Positions 45,679-54,097 of a DNA stretch of 64,000 nt are shown in pieces (position 1 is the stretch's first letter; every line of letters starts with the position of its first letter). The notes under the pieces were generated by a model. That model ran no database searches and had not been told where the DNA came from. It saw only the letters and a program-made list of their open reading frames with translations. A program made the position numbers and the translations under genes. This stretch comes from an uncultured Rubripirellula sp. GTDB taxonomy: Bacteria > Planctomycetota > Planctomycetia > Pirellulales > Pirellulaceae. The stretch covers positions 94,553 to 158,552 of the forward strand of contig CALIBL010000021.1 in the NCBI GenBank assembly GCA_938045805.1, given 5' to 3'.

Positions 45679-45705
45679 CGTTAAAACCGTCAAAATCGCT
45701 AAAAT
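45679..45705. repeat. Three 9-bp tandem A-rich repeats
   Basis: CGTTAAAAC, CGTCAAAAT and CGCTAAAAT follow one another without gap. They share the pattern CG(T/C)(T/C)AAAA(C/T) with one deviation and lie about 150 bases upstream of the SSGG-protein start. They could be regulator sites or curved DNA. Confidence 0.4.
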
Positions 45706-45855
45706 CATTGTTGTTGATGCGATTGTCCCAAGTATTTTGATACGCGACCTTCTCGTGCATCTTGTGACGGTAGCTAGGCATCGAGAGTGAGGCATTTGCT
45801 GCGAACTAAATTTGCAGCTCTGAAATTTTGGCGATTCCTGGGGGGGATTTGTGCA

Positions 45856-47001
45856 ATGAAATTGCATCGTTTTGCGTGGATGGTGGTCGCTTTCTTTTGT
45901 TCGCTCGGCATTACTCACGCCGATGACATCGTATGGGGTGGATCTTCAGGTGGCTCGTCCGGAGGTTCTTCCGGAGGTTGGATGGTTCATCACGGCAGTT
46001 TTGGTTCAGCGGGACATCTGCGAGTCCGTTATTACGGCGGAACTTGGGGTGGCTCATCTGGTGGGATGACACGAGGGTGGGGTTCCTCTGGGGGCAATTT
46101 ATTACGCTCTAGCTCTTATGAATTTGGATCTTCTGGGGGCCGGTCTAATTACTATCCAGGGCCCATCAGGCGTTTTTTTAATCACTTACATGAGACATCG
46201 ATCCAATCACGTGGTAGCAGTGGTGGTGCCACCGTCGGATCATCCGGTGGTAGTAGTGGAGGGGTCGTTAAGCCAGGTGCGTTAGAAGGGCAGGAGAAGA
46301 CCCCCGATTCAAACGCCAGCCTCGACGCACCGACTGCGGGTCTTGAGTCCGATTCATACGAAGTGACACTTGAGGCTGATTCCCCTCTTGAGTCCAATGA
46401 ACAAGAAGCAGCAGATGACTCAGCTCCTGTGGATTTACCAAAGTTGGATCCTTCGGAGGCGTCTTTGACCGTATCAGTTCCCAAAAATGCAAAGGTGATT
46501 GTTAACGGGCACCTGACCAAAAGCAAAGGCGAGACTCGTTATTTCCGATCCGTTGATCTCGATGTTGGAGAAGTCTACACATATCGGGTACAGGTCTCGT
46601 ACTCTTTGGATGGTGAAGATCTGAATGATGAAGAGGTTGTTAGGCTAAAGGCGGGAACTCAGCATCATTTAGATTTTCGTCAGAATCTAGTTTCGGGTAA
46701 GGCTTCGGAAGACGATCAGGAAAAAGAGGAGATTGACTATGCCGATACGATCGTGCGTGTTCATGTTCCAAACGGTGCGATTGTCTCATTGGGTGGTAAT
46801 CCAACCAAGAGCACCGGGGAGTTACGCACGTTCACCACAAGCAGTCTGAGATCGGGTCAGGTATGGCAAGATTATGTCATTCAAGTCGAATCAGAAATCG
46901 ACGGACAACTCGTAACCCAAGAGAAAACTGTTAGCATCACTGGTGGCACCGAGGCTGATTATTATTTTGATTTCACCACCAGCAAGTTAGCCGTCCGCTG
47001 A
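45856..47001 (+). CDS. Exported SSGG-rich surface protein with two TIGR03000 domains
   Basis: A 381-residue protein. ATG at 45856 follows a G-rich run and gives a clear signal peptide (KLHRFAWMVVAFFCSLGITHA). Residues about 28-140 are built from SSGG units mixed with Gly/Trp/Tyr, then an acidic linker, then two copies of the planctomycete TIGR03000 domain: ASLTVSVPKNAKVIVNG (from about 200) and TIVRVHVPNGAIVSLGG (from about 295). Both have the TKS(K/T)GE(T/L)R.F motif and end DF. TIGR03000 proteins are found almost only in planctomycetes and are of unknown function, probably envelope or extracellular. GTG at 45787 would extend the frame but lose the leader. Strong terminator follows. Confidence 0.85.
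   Translation: MKLHRFAWMVVAFFCSLGITHADDIVWGGSSGGSSGGSSGGWMVHHGSFGSAGHLRVRYYGGTWGGSSGGMTRGWGSSGGNLLRSSSYEFGSSGGRSNYYPGPIRRFFNHLHETSIQSRGSSGGATVGSSGGSSGGVVKPGALEGQEKTPDSNASLDAPTAGLESDSYEVTLEADSPLESNEQEAADDSAPVDLPKLDPSEASLTVSVPKNAKVIVNGHLTKSKGETRYFRSVDLDVGEVYTYRVQVSYSLDGEDLNDEEVVRLKAGTQHHLDFRQNLVSGKASEDDQEKEEIDYADTIVRVHVPNGAIVSLGGNPTKSTGELRTFTTSSLRSGQVWQDYVIQVESEIDGQLVTQEKTVSITGGTEADYYFDFTTSKLAVR
45937..46265 (+). repeat. Low-complexity SSGG-coding repeats
   Basis: Degenerate 12-base units encoding Ser-Ser-Gly-Gly recur, densest at 45937-45981 and 46214-46265. Codons differ from unit to unit (TCTTCAGGTGGC, TCGTCCGGAGGT), so the repeat is conserved at the protein rather than DNA level. Confidence 0.85.
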
Positions 47002-47026
47002 GTTGCTGACTTACTTTAGTTAAAAG

Positions 47027-47055
47027 CCGCTGCTTTCAGGCAGCGGTTTTTTTTT
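47027..47055 (+). terminator. Rho-independent terminator after the TIGR03000 gene
   Basis: CCGCTGC at 47027-47033 pairs with GCAGCGG at 47040-47046 around a six-base loop, followed by nine T residues. It is 25 bases after the stop codon. Confidence 0.92.
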
Positions 47056-47148
47056 GGTTTAGCTTCTTGATAATTGCCCCTATTCATCCAAGTTTCTGTG
47101 GTTAACGTTAGTTCAATGGATGGGTGTACCTAAAGATTGGGACGGCGA

Positions 47149-47874
47149 ATGATGTTGACCAAGCAGTTTAAATCAAAAAATGCTGTGAAAATAGCGATTA
47201 CAGCAGTGATTCTCTTTCATCTATTGGCCATTGTTTTACCGCCATTGTCGTTTCAGGCTCAGGGTAGCTCAGGTGTTTCACCCTTTGTTGGTCGTTTGAG
47301 TTTACTAGTCGAAAGATACTCCCAATTTCTGTATATGAATCGCGGTTACGCTTTTTTTGCGCCGGATCCCGGGCCAAGTCATCTGATTCAAGTCAGAGTG
47401 CAGGATTCGAAAGGGAATCGTGAAGAGATGTTGTATCCCGATATCAATCGGCAATGGCCGCGGTTGCTTTACCATCGATATTTCATGCTTACCGAGTATT
47501 TGCATGAGATTTATCGACCGAGGGTAAACTCGAGTAACGCATTGACCGTTGAAGATTTGGTAGGTTTGCGAGAGGAGAGAGAACGATACGATCTCATTCG
47601 CGATTCATATTCCCGTCACCTTCAAAGCGTTCATGGTGGCAAGCAGATTTCGTTACGTCGGATTGAACATCTATTGCCGAGATACGATTTGTACAGGCGA
47701 GATCCACGTCCGTTAAACGACCCGATCTCATATCGAGTATTGCTCGATACATCGGTGGTTGAGGGTGGGGAGGATAGGTCAACTAGCCGAACCAAGACAG
47801 GCGAGTTACCTCCAAGTACCAATGATTTTCGATCGAGAAAGGTTCGCGAACAGCCATCACGGGATGCTCAATAG
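47149..47874 (+). CDS. Membrane-anchored partner protein of the HTTM gene
   Basis: A 241-residue protein with one N-terminal membrane segment (AITAVILFHLLAIVLPPLSF) and a soluble remainder. The phrase MNRGYAFFAPDPGPSHLIQVRV is distinctive; FAPDP-like motifs occur in partners of bacterial HTTM proteins. The C-terminal 60 residues are polar, with EDRSTSRTKTGELPPSTND. ATG at 47149 (a second ATG follows directly) is preferred over TTG at 47137. The HTTM gene starts 14 bases after its stop, so both form a transcription unit. Function unknown. Confidence 0.7.
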   Translation: MMLTKQFKSKNAVKIAITAVILFHLLAIVLPPLSFQAQGSSGVSPFVGRLSLLVERYSQFLYMNRGYAFFAPDPGPSHLIQVRVQDSKGNREEMLYPDINRQWPRLLYHRYFMLTEYLHEIYRPRVNSSNALTVEDLVGLREERERYDLIRDSYSRHLQSVHGGKQISLRRIEHLLPRYDLYRRDPRPLNDPISYRVLLDTSVVEGGEDRSTSRTKTGELPPSTNDFRSRKVREQPSRDAQ

Positions 47875-47888
47875 CGGGGAGACATTCG

Positions 47889-48854
47889 ATGGAGGCAGGA
47901 TCTTTATTCAAATCGATGAAGTCGTGGTTTTTAACAAGCGTCCATAGGTGGGACAAATTTTGGTTCACGCCAGAGTCGCCGTGGCTCTTAGCGCGTTTAC
48001 GATTCGTCTTTGGTCTTTTTTTACTTTACTCTCACTTAGTCCTCGCAAGTGATTTGGATGCATTCATCGGTGAAAACGCATGGATTAGTCAAGATGTTGG
48101 TCGATCGCTTTTGAATCGGGATGCGACCTCCGGTTTTTACGCTGCAACGTATCTGTGGGATCTTCCAACATGGGCGATCTGGGCTCATCACAGTTTCACG
48201 ATTGCGATCACGGCGAGTTGGTGTGTCGGTTTGCTAACCCGATTTACTGGGCCTCTGACTTGGTTTTTACAATTGATGTACCTTCATCGTTTGACTGGTG
48301 CGTTGTTTGGGTTTGATCAAATCATTACTTACGCGGTGATGTATTTGATGCTCGCTCCGGCAGGGAGCTGTTTCAGTGTGGATCAATGGCTAAGGTCTAA
48401 GTGGTTGCAACTGGGGGGGCGATCCCGTCTCATTGATTGGTTGTTGCCCGACGCCAAGCCTTGCATTTCGGCAAATATTGCCACTCGAATGTTACAAATT
48501 CACCTCTGTGTGATCTATCTTTTTGGCGGATTGAGCAAGGCTCGAGGTGTTACTTGGTGGGATGGTACCGCGATGTGGTATTCAATATCGAATCTTGAGT
48601 ATCAATCGTTTGATATGACATGGCTCGCTAGTTATCCAGAAGTCATTTCCGCACTTACGATGCTCACGCTTTTGTGGGAGCTGTCCTACGTGGCGTTAAT
48701 ATGGCCTCGCATTACACGACCAGTAGTTCTATTAATGGCTGTTTTTGTGCATTCGGGCATCGCACTCTCCCTTGGGATGGCAACTTTTGGCTTTGCAATG
48801 ATCGCCGCGAATGCTTGTTTTTTGCGTCCGCCCCAAAAAAGTTATCTGCCTTGA
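47889..48854 (+). CDS. HTTM-domain membrane protein (vitamin K-dependent carboxylase-related)
   Basis: A 321-residue protein with about seven to eight hydrophobic helices. The HTTM family shares a membrane domain with vitamin K-dependent gamma-carboxylase. Visible features are PWLLARLRFVFGLFLLYSHLV near the start, HRLTGALFGFDQIITYAVMYLMLAPAG, and MLQIHLCVIYLFGGLSKARGVTWWDGTAMWY, the last being the most typical HTTM phrase. The long soluble lumenal part of true carboxylases is missing. ATG at 47889. Activity in bacteria is not established; it probably works with the preceding gene product. Confidence 0.82.
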   Translation: MEAGSLFKSMKSWFLTSVHRWDKFWFTPESPWLLARLRFVFGLFLLYSHLVLASDLDAFIGENAWISQDVGRSLLNRDATSGFYAATYLWDLPTWAIWAHHSFTIAITASWCVGLLTRFTGPLTWFLQLMYLHRLTGALFGFDQIITYAVMYLMLAPAGSCFSVDQWLRSKWLQLGGRSRLIDWLLPDAKPCISANIATRMLQIHLCVIYLFGGLSKARGVTWWDGTAMWYSISNLEYQSFDMTWLASYPEVISALTMLTLLWELSYVALIWPRITRPVVLLMAVFVHSGIALSLGMATFGFAMIAANACFLRPPQKSYLP

Positions 48855-49023
48855 TGCTTTCAGAGACTCGAGACGCAAATCCAGAATTTGCATCTTGAGA
48901 GTGGTTCGGCGTTGATCCTGATTTAACTTAACGCGAGGAATTGACTCGTGCTGGTCATGCGAGCTTCTCTTGAGAGAGACGAAGCAACTTAGCCTTGGAT
49001 TCAGGCATGAGACCTAGTTGCGA

Positions 49024-50637
49024 TTATTCATCGATCGAAATCAGTGATTCACCGGTCATTTCTTTGGGGACAGGAAGGCCAAGTAATGTGAGCACGGTTG
49101 GTGCGATATCTGCAAGTCGACCGTTTTCTTTAAGCGATTTACTTTCGAGCCCCGGTTCAACCACAATCAGCGGCACGTCAAAAGTGGTATGAGCAGTGTG
49201 AGGGCCTCCGGTCGCTGGATCCGTCATTTGCTCACAGTTCCCGTGGTCAGCGGTTACCACCAAGGAGCCTCCTGCCTTCAGGGTTGCTTCAACGATTTTT
49301 CCCACACATTCATCCACGGTTTCAACCGCGTGAATCGCGGCTTCTAGGACTCCGGTATGACCGACCATATCACCGTTGGCAAAGTTGACGATGATCAGTT
49401 CAGCTGCTCGTGACTCAATCACATCGAGTACCTTGGCGGCTACTTCACCCGCTGACATTTCCGGTTTTTGATCGTAGGTCGAGACTTCCTTGGGGGACTG
49501 AGCCATCCCGCGGTCTTCTTCCGGAAACGGATCATCACGGTAGTCGTTGAAGAAAAAGGTGACGTGTGGGTACTTCTCTGTTTCAGCGCAACGAAATTGT
49601 TGTAATCCCAAAGAGCTGACATATTGCCCGAGTATATTCGGCATTTTTTCGGGTTTCTCAAAGATCACCTGAACGGGTAAACCCGTTTCGTACCCTGTCA
49701 TGGTAGCGAAGTAGAGATCTTGGATTTTGCTACCGCGATCGAAACCACCACCGTCTATCGATTCCCACTTTTCCTCATCAAACACAAATGCTTTGGTGAT
49801 TTCTCTCGTCCGGTCTCCGCGGTAATTCATAAAGATGATTGCGTCGCCGTCCTTCACAGTCGCAAGTTTACCTGATTGGTCAGCTATCGATGTGGCGGTG
49901 ATGAATTCATCACCGCGTCGGCTCGGCTCGGATGGATTGTCGTAATACGATTGAATCGCTTCCGATGCGGTGTTGGCGACCAACGATGAACCTTTCGTCA
50001 TCATGTCGTAGGCCTGCTGCACTCGGTCCCATCGCAAGTCACGATCCATCGCATAAAAACGACCGATGACACTGGCAATGCGACCAACATTTTCTGCAAC
50101 AAGTTTCTCTTCCAAACGTCCAATGAACTGAAGGCCAGATGTTGGCGAAGTATCTCTTCCGTCGGTGATCGCATGGACTACAAACTGTTCACTTGATAGT
50201 CCGTTGCGTTTAACAAGGTCGACAATTGCAAATCCGTGTTCAAGGTCACTGTGAACGCGGCCATCTGACATAAGCCCTAGAAGATGCAGTGTTCCCCCGC
50301 TGGATTTCACATGATTAATAGCTTCTTGAAGGGTGCGGTTGTCAAAAAAAGATGCATTTCGGATTGCCCGCGTGATCCTCATTACCTCTTGGTCGACGAT
50401 CCGGCCAGCACCGATATTTTGATGACCCACTTCGCTGTTGCCCATAACGCCAGCTGGAAGTCCAACATCTTCTCCGGAGGTGTGAATCAGGACGTTCGGG
50501 TATTTTTCCATCAAATCGTCTGAGATGGGTGTGTTCGCTAAGTGGATGGCATTCGCGTGGTTCCACTCTTGGTTGGGGTTTTCGCCCCAGCCGTCTCGGA
50601 TGATAAGCACTACGGGTTTACGTCGGACGTTGGTCAA
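49024..50637 (-). CDS. gpmI: 2,3-bisphosphoglycerate-independent phosphoglycerate mutase
   Basis: A 537-residue manganese enzyme of glycolysis that interconverts 3- and 2-phosphoglycerate through a phosphoserine. The nucleophile serine is in MGNSEVGHQNIGAGR, the substrate region in HAITDGRDTSPTSG, and metal ligands in NFANGDMVGHTG and VVTADHGNCEQM. The opening PVVLIIRDGWGENP is standard. No in-frame ATG lies near the start; TTG at 50637 with AGAGAG upstream is used. It is divergent from pgi, another glycolytic gene, with a shared 286-base upstream region. Confidence 0.95.
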   Translation of the reverse strand: MTNVRRKPVVLIIRDGWGENPNQEWNHANAIHLANTPISDDLMEKYPNVLIHTSGEDVGLPAGVMGNSEVGHQNIGAGRIVDQEVMRITRAIRNASFFDNRTLQEAINHVKSSGGTLHLLGLMSDGRVHSDLEHGFAIVDLVKRNGLSSEQFVVHAITDGRDTSPTSGLQFIGRLEEKLVAENVGRIASVIGRFYAMDRDLRWDRVQQAYDMMTKGSSLVANTASEAIQSYYDNPSEPSRRGDEFITATSIADQSGKLATVKDGDAIIFMNYRGDRTREITKAFVFDEEKWESIDGGGFDRGSKIQDLYFATMTGYETGLPVQVIFEKPEKMPNILGQYVSSLGLQQFRCAETEKYPHVTFFFNDYRDDPFPEEDRGMAQSPKEVSTYDQKPEMSAGEVAAKVLDVIESRAAELIIVNFANGDMVGHTGVLEAAIHAVETVDECVGKIVEATLKAGGSLVVTADHGNCEQMTDPATGGPHTAHTTFDVPLIVVEPGLESKSLKENGRLADIAPTVLTLLGLPVPKEMTGESLISIDE

Positions 50638-50923
50638 CGGATTGATCTCTCTATTCGAATTTAACTAGGGCGTGTGTGCAGACATTGAGCTTGAATCTCA
50701 CCAGAACGCCAGGGAGAGTCAATTTAACGGATGAATCTTCTATTCGCAGTACCTGATTCTTATGGAATGCTTTTCGTAAGTGGTGGTTTAGCGAGTTGGT
50801 TTGTTTTCGGGGGTAATTTCTCTATTCGAGATGGTCCACATTCGCCTGAACCCACCTTCGAGTTTCATCCATAATCCGTTACCCTGACCACTTCCAATCT
50901 CTCTGTCTCGCTGGGAATTTCAG

Positions 50924-52339
50924 ATGATTTCATTGCGTTTTGATTCTTCGGGTAGTTTTGACTCAGAGTATGGAATCAGCGAATCCGATATCGTCTCGCT
51001 CGAAGCTGATTTCCGTAAGTTGAGGACGGAGATGCTCGAAACGGACAGGGTGATGTACGACTCTGGAGAGATTCCACGAGCAAAGAATCCCTTGGACGCG
51101 AGGTTTCTTTGGTTGCCCGAAGAAACCCTTGAGGGCTACGAGAAGGATCGCGAGGGATCCGAATTGGGTCGGATTTTCAAAGTTGCAAACTCAATTCACG
51201 ATGAAATTGATGCGGTAGCAGTTTTGGGGATTGGTGGATCCTACATGGGTGCTCGAGCCATGATGGAGGCATGTTGCGACCCCTACCACAATGAATTATC
51301 TCGTGGAGCTCGCGGAAGCAAGCCTCGGATGTACTTCGAGGGAAATAACGTCGACAACGATGCGTCTGCATCGTTGCTACATCGCCTAACTCTGGGTGGT
51401 AGCGGGGATACTCTCGCAGAAAAGAGACATGCGATTGTCGTGATCAGTAAAAGTGGTGGCACGATGGAAACGGCCGTCGCATTTAGACAGTTCTTGCAGG
51501 CGCTTGAAGATGGGCTCGGTTCAGAATCGAAGGAACTGCTCCCCCGCTTGGTGATTCCAGTCACGGGTGCCAGTGGCAAACTTTTTGATCTAGCTGGCTC
51601 GATTGGCTGTCAAGAAGTTTTCAGCGTCCCAGAAGGTGTTGGTGGTCGATTCAGCGTTTTGTCATCGGTGGGGGTTCTTCCCGCAGCTCTTCTTGGGTTG
51701 GACTGCATCCGTCTGCTTGAGGGAGCAGTTGCGATGAACGAGCATTTTAGAACGGCGCCATTCGAAGAAAATCTCGTGATGCAGTATGTGGCCGTCAATC
51801 ATCAGCTTTCAAAGATACGCAATAAAACCATACGGGTCATGAGCGTCTGGACAAAGGCTTTGGAATCCTTCGGGCTCTGGCATGATCAATTATTGGCCGA
51901 ATCTAATGGGAAATCCGGCGTTGGTGTGACCCCGCTAACTACCGTCAATACTCGTGACCTGCACAGTCGGCATCAGCAACATCAGCAGGGACTTAACGAT
52001 AAAGTCTTTAATAATTTAGTTGTAGAGTCCTACCGACATGATTCCCTCGTGGTGGGTCAGAGTGCACGCAATCAGGATGGATTGAACGATATCGCTGGAA
52101 AAACACTCCCCGATATCATGAATGCTGCGATTCAGGGCACCAATGACGCATTACATGCAGATGGTCGGCCCACAACGGATCTCATCATCCCGCAATTAGA
52201 CACATACACCATGGGGCAATTATTTCAAATGCTGATGATTGCTACCGTGCTAGAAGGGCGTATCTTGAAGATCAATCCTTATGGTCAGCCAGGCGTTGAA
52301 CAATATAAATCCAATATGAATCGTTACTTAGGACGATAG
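50924..52339 (+). CDS. pgi: Glucose-6-phosphate isomerase
   Basis: A 471-residue enzyme that interconverts glucose 6-phosphate and fructose 6-phosphate. Motifs are AVLGIGGSYMGARAMMEA, VISKSGGTMETAVAFRQF (phosphate-binding SIS domain), GGRFSVLSSVGVLPAALLG, and the C-terminal GQPGVEQYKSNM. The length is in the shorter bacterial class (about 450 residues) as in Bacillus rather than the 550-residue E. coli form. ATG at 50924. Its position opposite gpmI suggests shared control of glycolysis. Confidence 0.95.
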   Translation: MISLRFDSSGSFDSEYGISESDIVSLEADFRKLRTEMLETDRVMYDSGEIPRAKNPLDARFLWLPEETLEGYEKDREGSELGRIFKVANSIHDEIDAVAVLGIGGSYMGARAMMEACCDPYHNELSRGARGSKPRMYFEGNNVDNDASASLLHRLTLGGSGDTLAEKRHAIVVISKSGGTMETAVAFRQFLQALEDGLGSESKELLPRLVIPVTGASGKLFDLAGSIGCQEVFSVPEGVGGRFSVLSSVGVLPAALLGLDCIRLLEGAVAMNEHFRTAPFEENLVMQYVAVNHQLSKIRNKTIRVMSVWTKALESFGLWHDQLLAESNGKSGVGVTPLTTVNTRDLHSRHQQHQQGLNDKVFNNLVVESYRHDSLVVGQSARNQDGLNDIAGKTLPDIMNAAIQGTNDALHADGRPTTDLIIPQLDTYTMGQLFQMLMIATVLEGRILKINPYGQPGVEQYKSNMNRYLGR

Positions 52340-52434
52340 CAAAGCGTGCTTGTTCCCAGCCTGATTTCTTTTGTTAGATCGTCAGGTTTTCAATCGTCTC
52401 AGCTTCACTACCTCAAATCATTTGTGGATCGATA

Positions 52435-53235
52435 ATGTCAGCCGTTGATCAGCTTTTTACTGCTTTGCGTGAGAAAGAGCAAAAAGCCTTAATGCCTTTT
52501 TTTACAGCAGGTGATCCAGATTCAGAGACGACTGCTGACTTGGTGCGCGTGGCTTCCGCTGCGGGTGCAAATCTTTGTGAAATTGGCGTTCCCTACAGTG
52601 ACCCGATCGCTGATGGTCCGGTGATTCAAGCCTCTTATCAAAGAGCTTTGGATGCTGGATTCAAAATCCAAGATGTGCTCGATATGGGGAGTGTTCTGAC
52701 TAAGGAGCTTGAGACTCCCTTGGTAACCATGGTGAGTTACTCCATTGTTTATCGAATTGGACTTCTGGAGTATGTCAAGCGTGCAAAGGCAGCAGGTTAT
52801 TCAGGAGCGATTGTTCCCGATTTGCTTGTTGAGGAATCACAAGAGTTTTCCTCCATCTGTCGTGGTGAAGACTTTAGCCTGATACAGCTCGTGACTCCAA
52901 CAACCCCGAAGGAACGCCAAGTGAGGATTGCAGAGTCCTCATCCGGCTTTTTGTATTATGTGTCCGTAACTGGCATTACCGGTGAAAGAAAAAGCCTGCC
53001 CGAGAATCTTACTGAGAGTGTGGCGTGGTTGAGAGGAGAGACAGACTTGCCAATCTGTATCGGATTTGGGATCAGTGGGGTCGCTACTGCGAAACAGTTA
53101 GCTCCCGTAGCTGATGGATTGATCGTTGGGTCAGCAATCATCCGCCGAGTGTCTGAGGCAGCGGGGCGAGAAGATGCCAAGCAATCTGTTTCGCAGTTTA
53201 TCGCAGAATTAAGGCAGGCGATGGACCAAGTTTGA
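52435..53235 (+). CDS. trpA: Tryptophan synthase alpha chain
   Basis: A 266-residue TIM-barrel subunit that cleaves indole-3-glycerol phosphate and channels indole to TrpB. MPFFTAGDPD, CEIGVPYSDPIADGPVIQASY (with catalytic Glu and Asp), YSGAIVPDLLVEE, YYVSVTGITG and ICIGFGISG are all present. ATG at 52435, 96 bases after pgi. trpB is not adjacent, which is uncommon because trpA and trpB are usually coupled, but is seen in some planctomycetes. Confidence 0.96.
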   Translation: MSAVDQLFTALREKEQKALMPFFTAGDPDSETTADLVRVASAAGANLCEIGVPYSDPIADGPVIQASYQRALDAGFKIQDVLDMGSVLTKELETPLVTMVSYSIVYRIGLLEYVKRAKAAGYSGAIVPDLLVEESQEFSSICRGEDFSLIQLVTPTTPKERQVRIAESSSGFLYYVSVTGITGERKSLPENLTESVAWLRGETDLPICIGFGISGVATAKQLAPVADGLIVGSAIIRRVSEAAGREDAKQSVSQFIAELRQAMDQV

Positions 53236-53574
53236 TTCTTACAAGTGCGTATCGGCGGTGCATCTACCGGCTTAGCTTTTCTGATACCGCCTAACTATCG
53301 GTGAAAAATGCTCGTAAATGCCATTCATGACTGAACTGATCGGAGTGATTTAAAGCAAGAGATCGACGGTGAATCGTGGCTTGCCGCTACAATCGTTACA
53401 AACAGACCTTTTACCTAATCGGAATGGTTTTTCTGATCGCTAAAAGCTTGTTGTTGCACCATGTTTACCTAACCCGCGTGCTACGTTTTTTTGACAAGCT
53501 TTCCGAGTTGACTGACTGACGCGAATCGGTGACGCGAAGATTGGTTGACCAAAATCAAAGAAGGACCACCTAGC
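53236..53574. other. Intergenic region between trpA and the small 133-residue protein gene
   Basis: These 339 bases have no gene. Partly complementary segments GGCGGT at about 53254 and ACCGCC near 53286 could form a long-loop hairpin after trpA. TTGACA occurs near 53491 without a matching -10. Nothing else is seen. Confidence 0.45.
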
Positions 53575-53976
53575 ATGACGGTTTCCAATCCCATCCAAGA
53601 CGCAGAGCAAAGCGACATTGTTACCATCGATCGCAGACGGGGAGATCGCCGGTTGGGGGAAGCTTCGGAAGCCTCATCAAACCAACCCACTAAGAAGCAG
53701 CGACGCCGACACATTGATCCCACCACATGTGAGCGAGATTACAGTGGTGATGAAATAGAGTTCATGCGGGCAATGGATGATTACAAGCGTGCTTCCGGAA
53801 GAATGTTTCCAACTTGCAGCGAGGTACTCGAAGTCATTCGCTCACTTGGATACTACAAATTGTCGGATGATCAAATTGATGAGCTTGGAATCGCCTTTGA
53901 CTCCCAAGAAGAAAATGACATCGTTGATGATTCTGAGCAAGAGTTTGAGAGCGAACTCGCTGAATTAGACGCGTAA
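53575..53976 (+). CDS. Small soluble protein of unknown function
   Basis: A 133-residue protein. ATG at 53575 is supported by AAGGA about nine bases upstream; an in-frame TTG at 53545 is less likely. The N-terminal 55 residues are charged and basic (RRRGDRR, KKQRRRH). Residues about 58-105 look folded: TTCERDYSGDEIEFMRAMDDYKRASGRMFPTCSEVLEVIRSLGYYKL; the pattern with a later acidic tail resembles conserved planctomycete hypothetical proteins. The acidic C-terminus is probably disordered. No enzymatic motif; a nucleic-acid or protein-binding role is conceivable. A strong terminator follows. Confidence 0.72.
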   Translation: MTVSNPIQDAEQSDIVTIDRRRGDRRLGEASEASSNQPTKKQRRRHIDPTTCERDYSGDEIEFMRAMDDYKRASGRMFPTCSEVLEVIRSLGYYKLSDDQIDELGIAFDSQEENDIVDDSEQEFESELAELDA

Positions 53977-54059
53977 TCCAAGCGGGGGAAGGGCGTCTGT
54001 AGAAACATTTTGATTGAGGATCCAGTGGCCCGTCTTTCATAACGGGTCCAGGAAGGTAA

Positions 54060-54095
54060 AGCGAACCGCTGCGGACGCAGCGGTTCGCTTTTTTT
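54060..54095 (+). terminator. Strong (possibly bidirectional) terminator
   Basis: GCGAACCGCTGC at 54061-54072 pairs with GCAGCGGTTCGC at 54077-54088 around a four-base loop, followed by seven T. It sits between convergent genes, three bases from the stop of the minus-strand gene, and A/T flanks let it serve both. Confidence 0.95.
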
Positions 54096-54097
54096 AG

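Noticed and set aside
45937..46265. Repeated units considered as a CRISPR or satellite array
   Set aside because: Units are in frame, vary at synonymous positions and encode SSGG, with no regular spacers.
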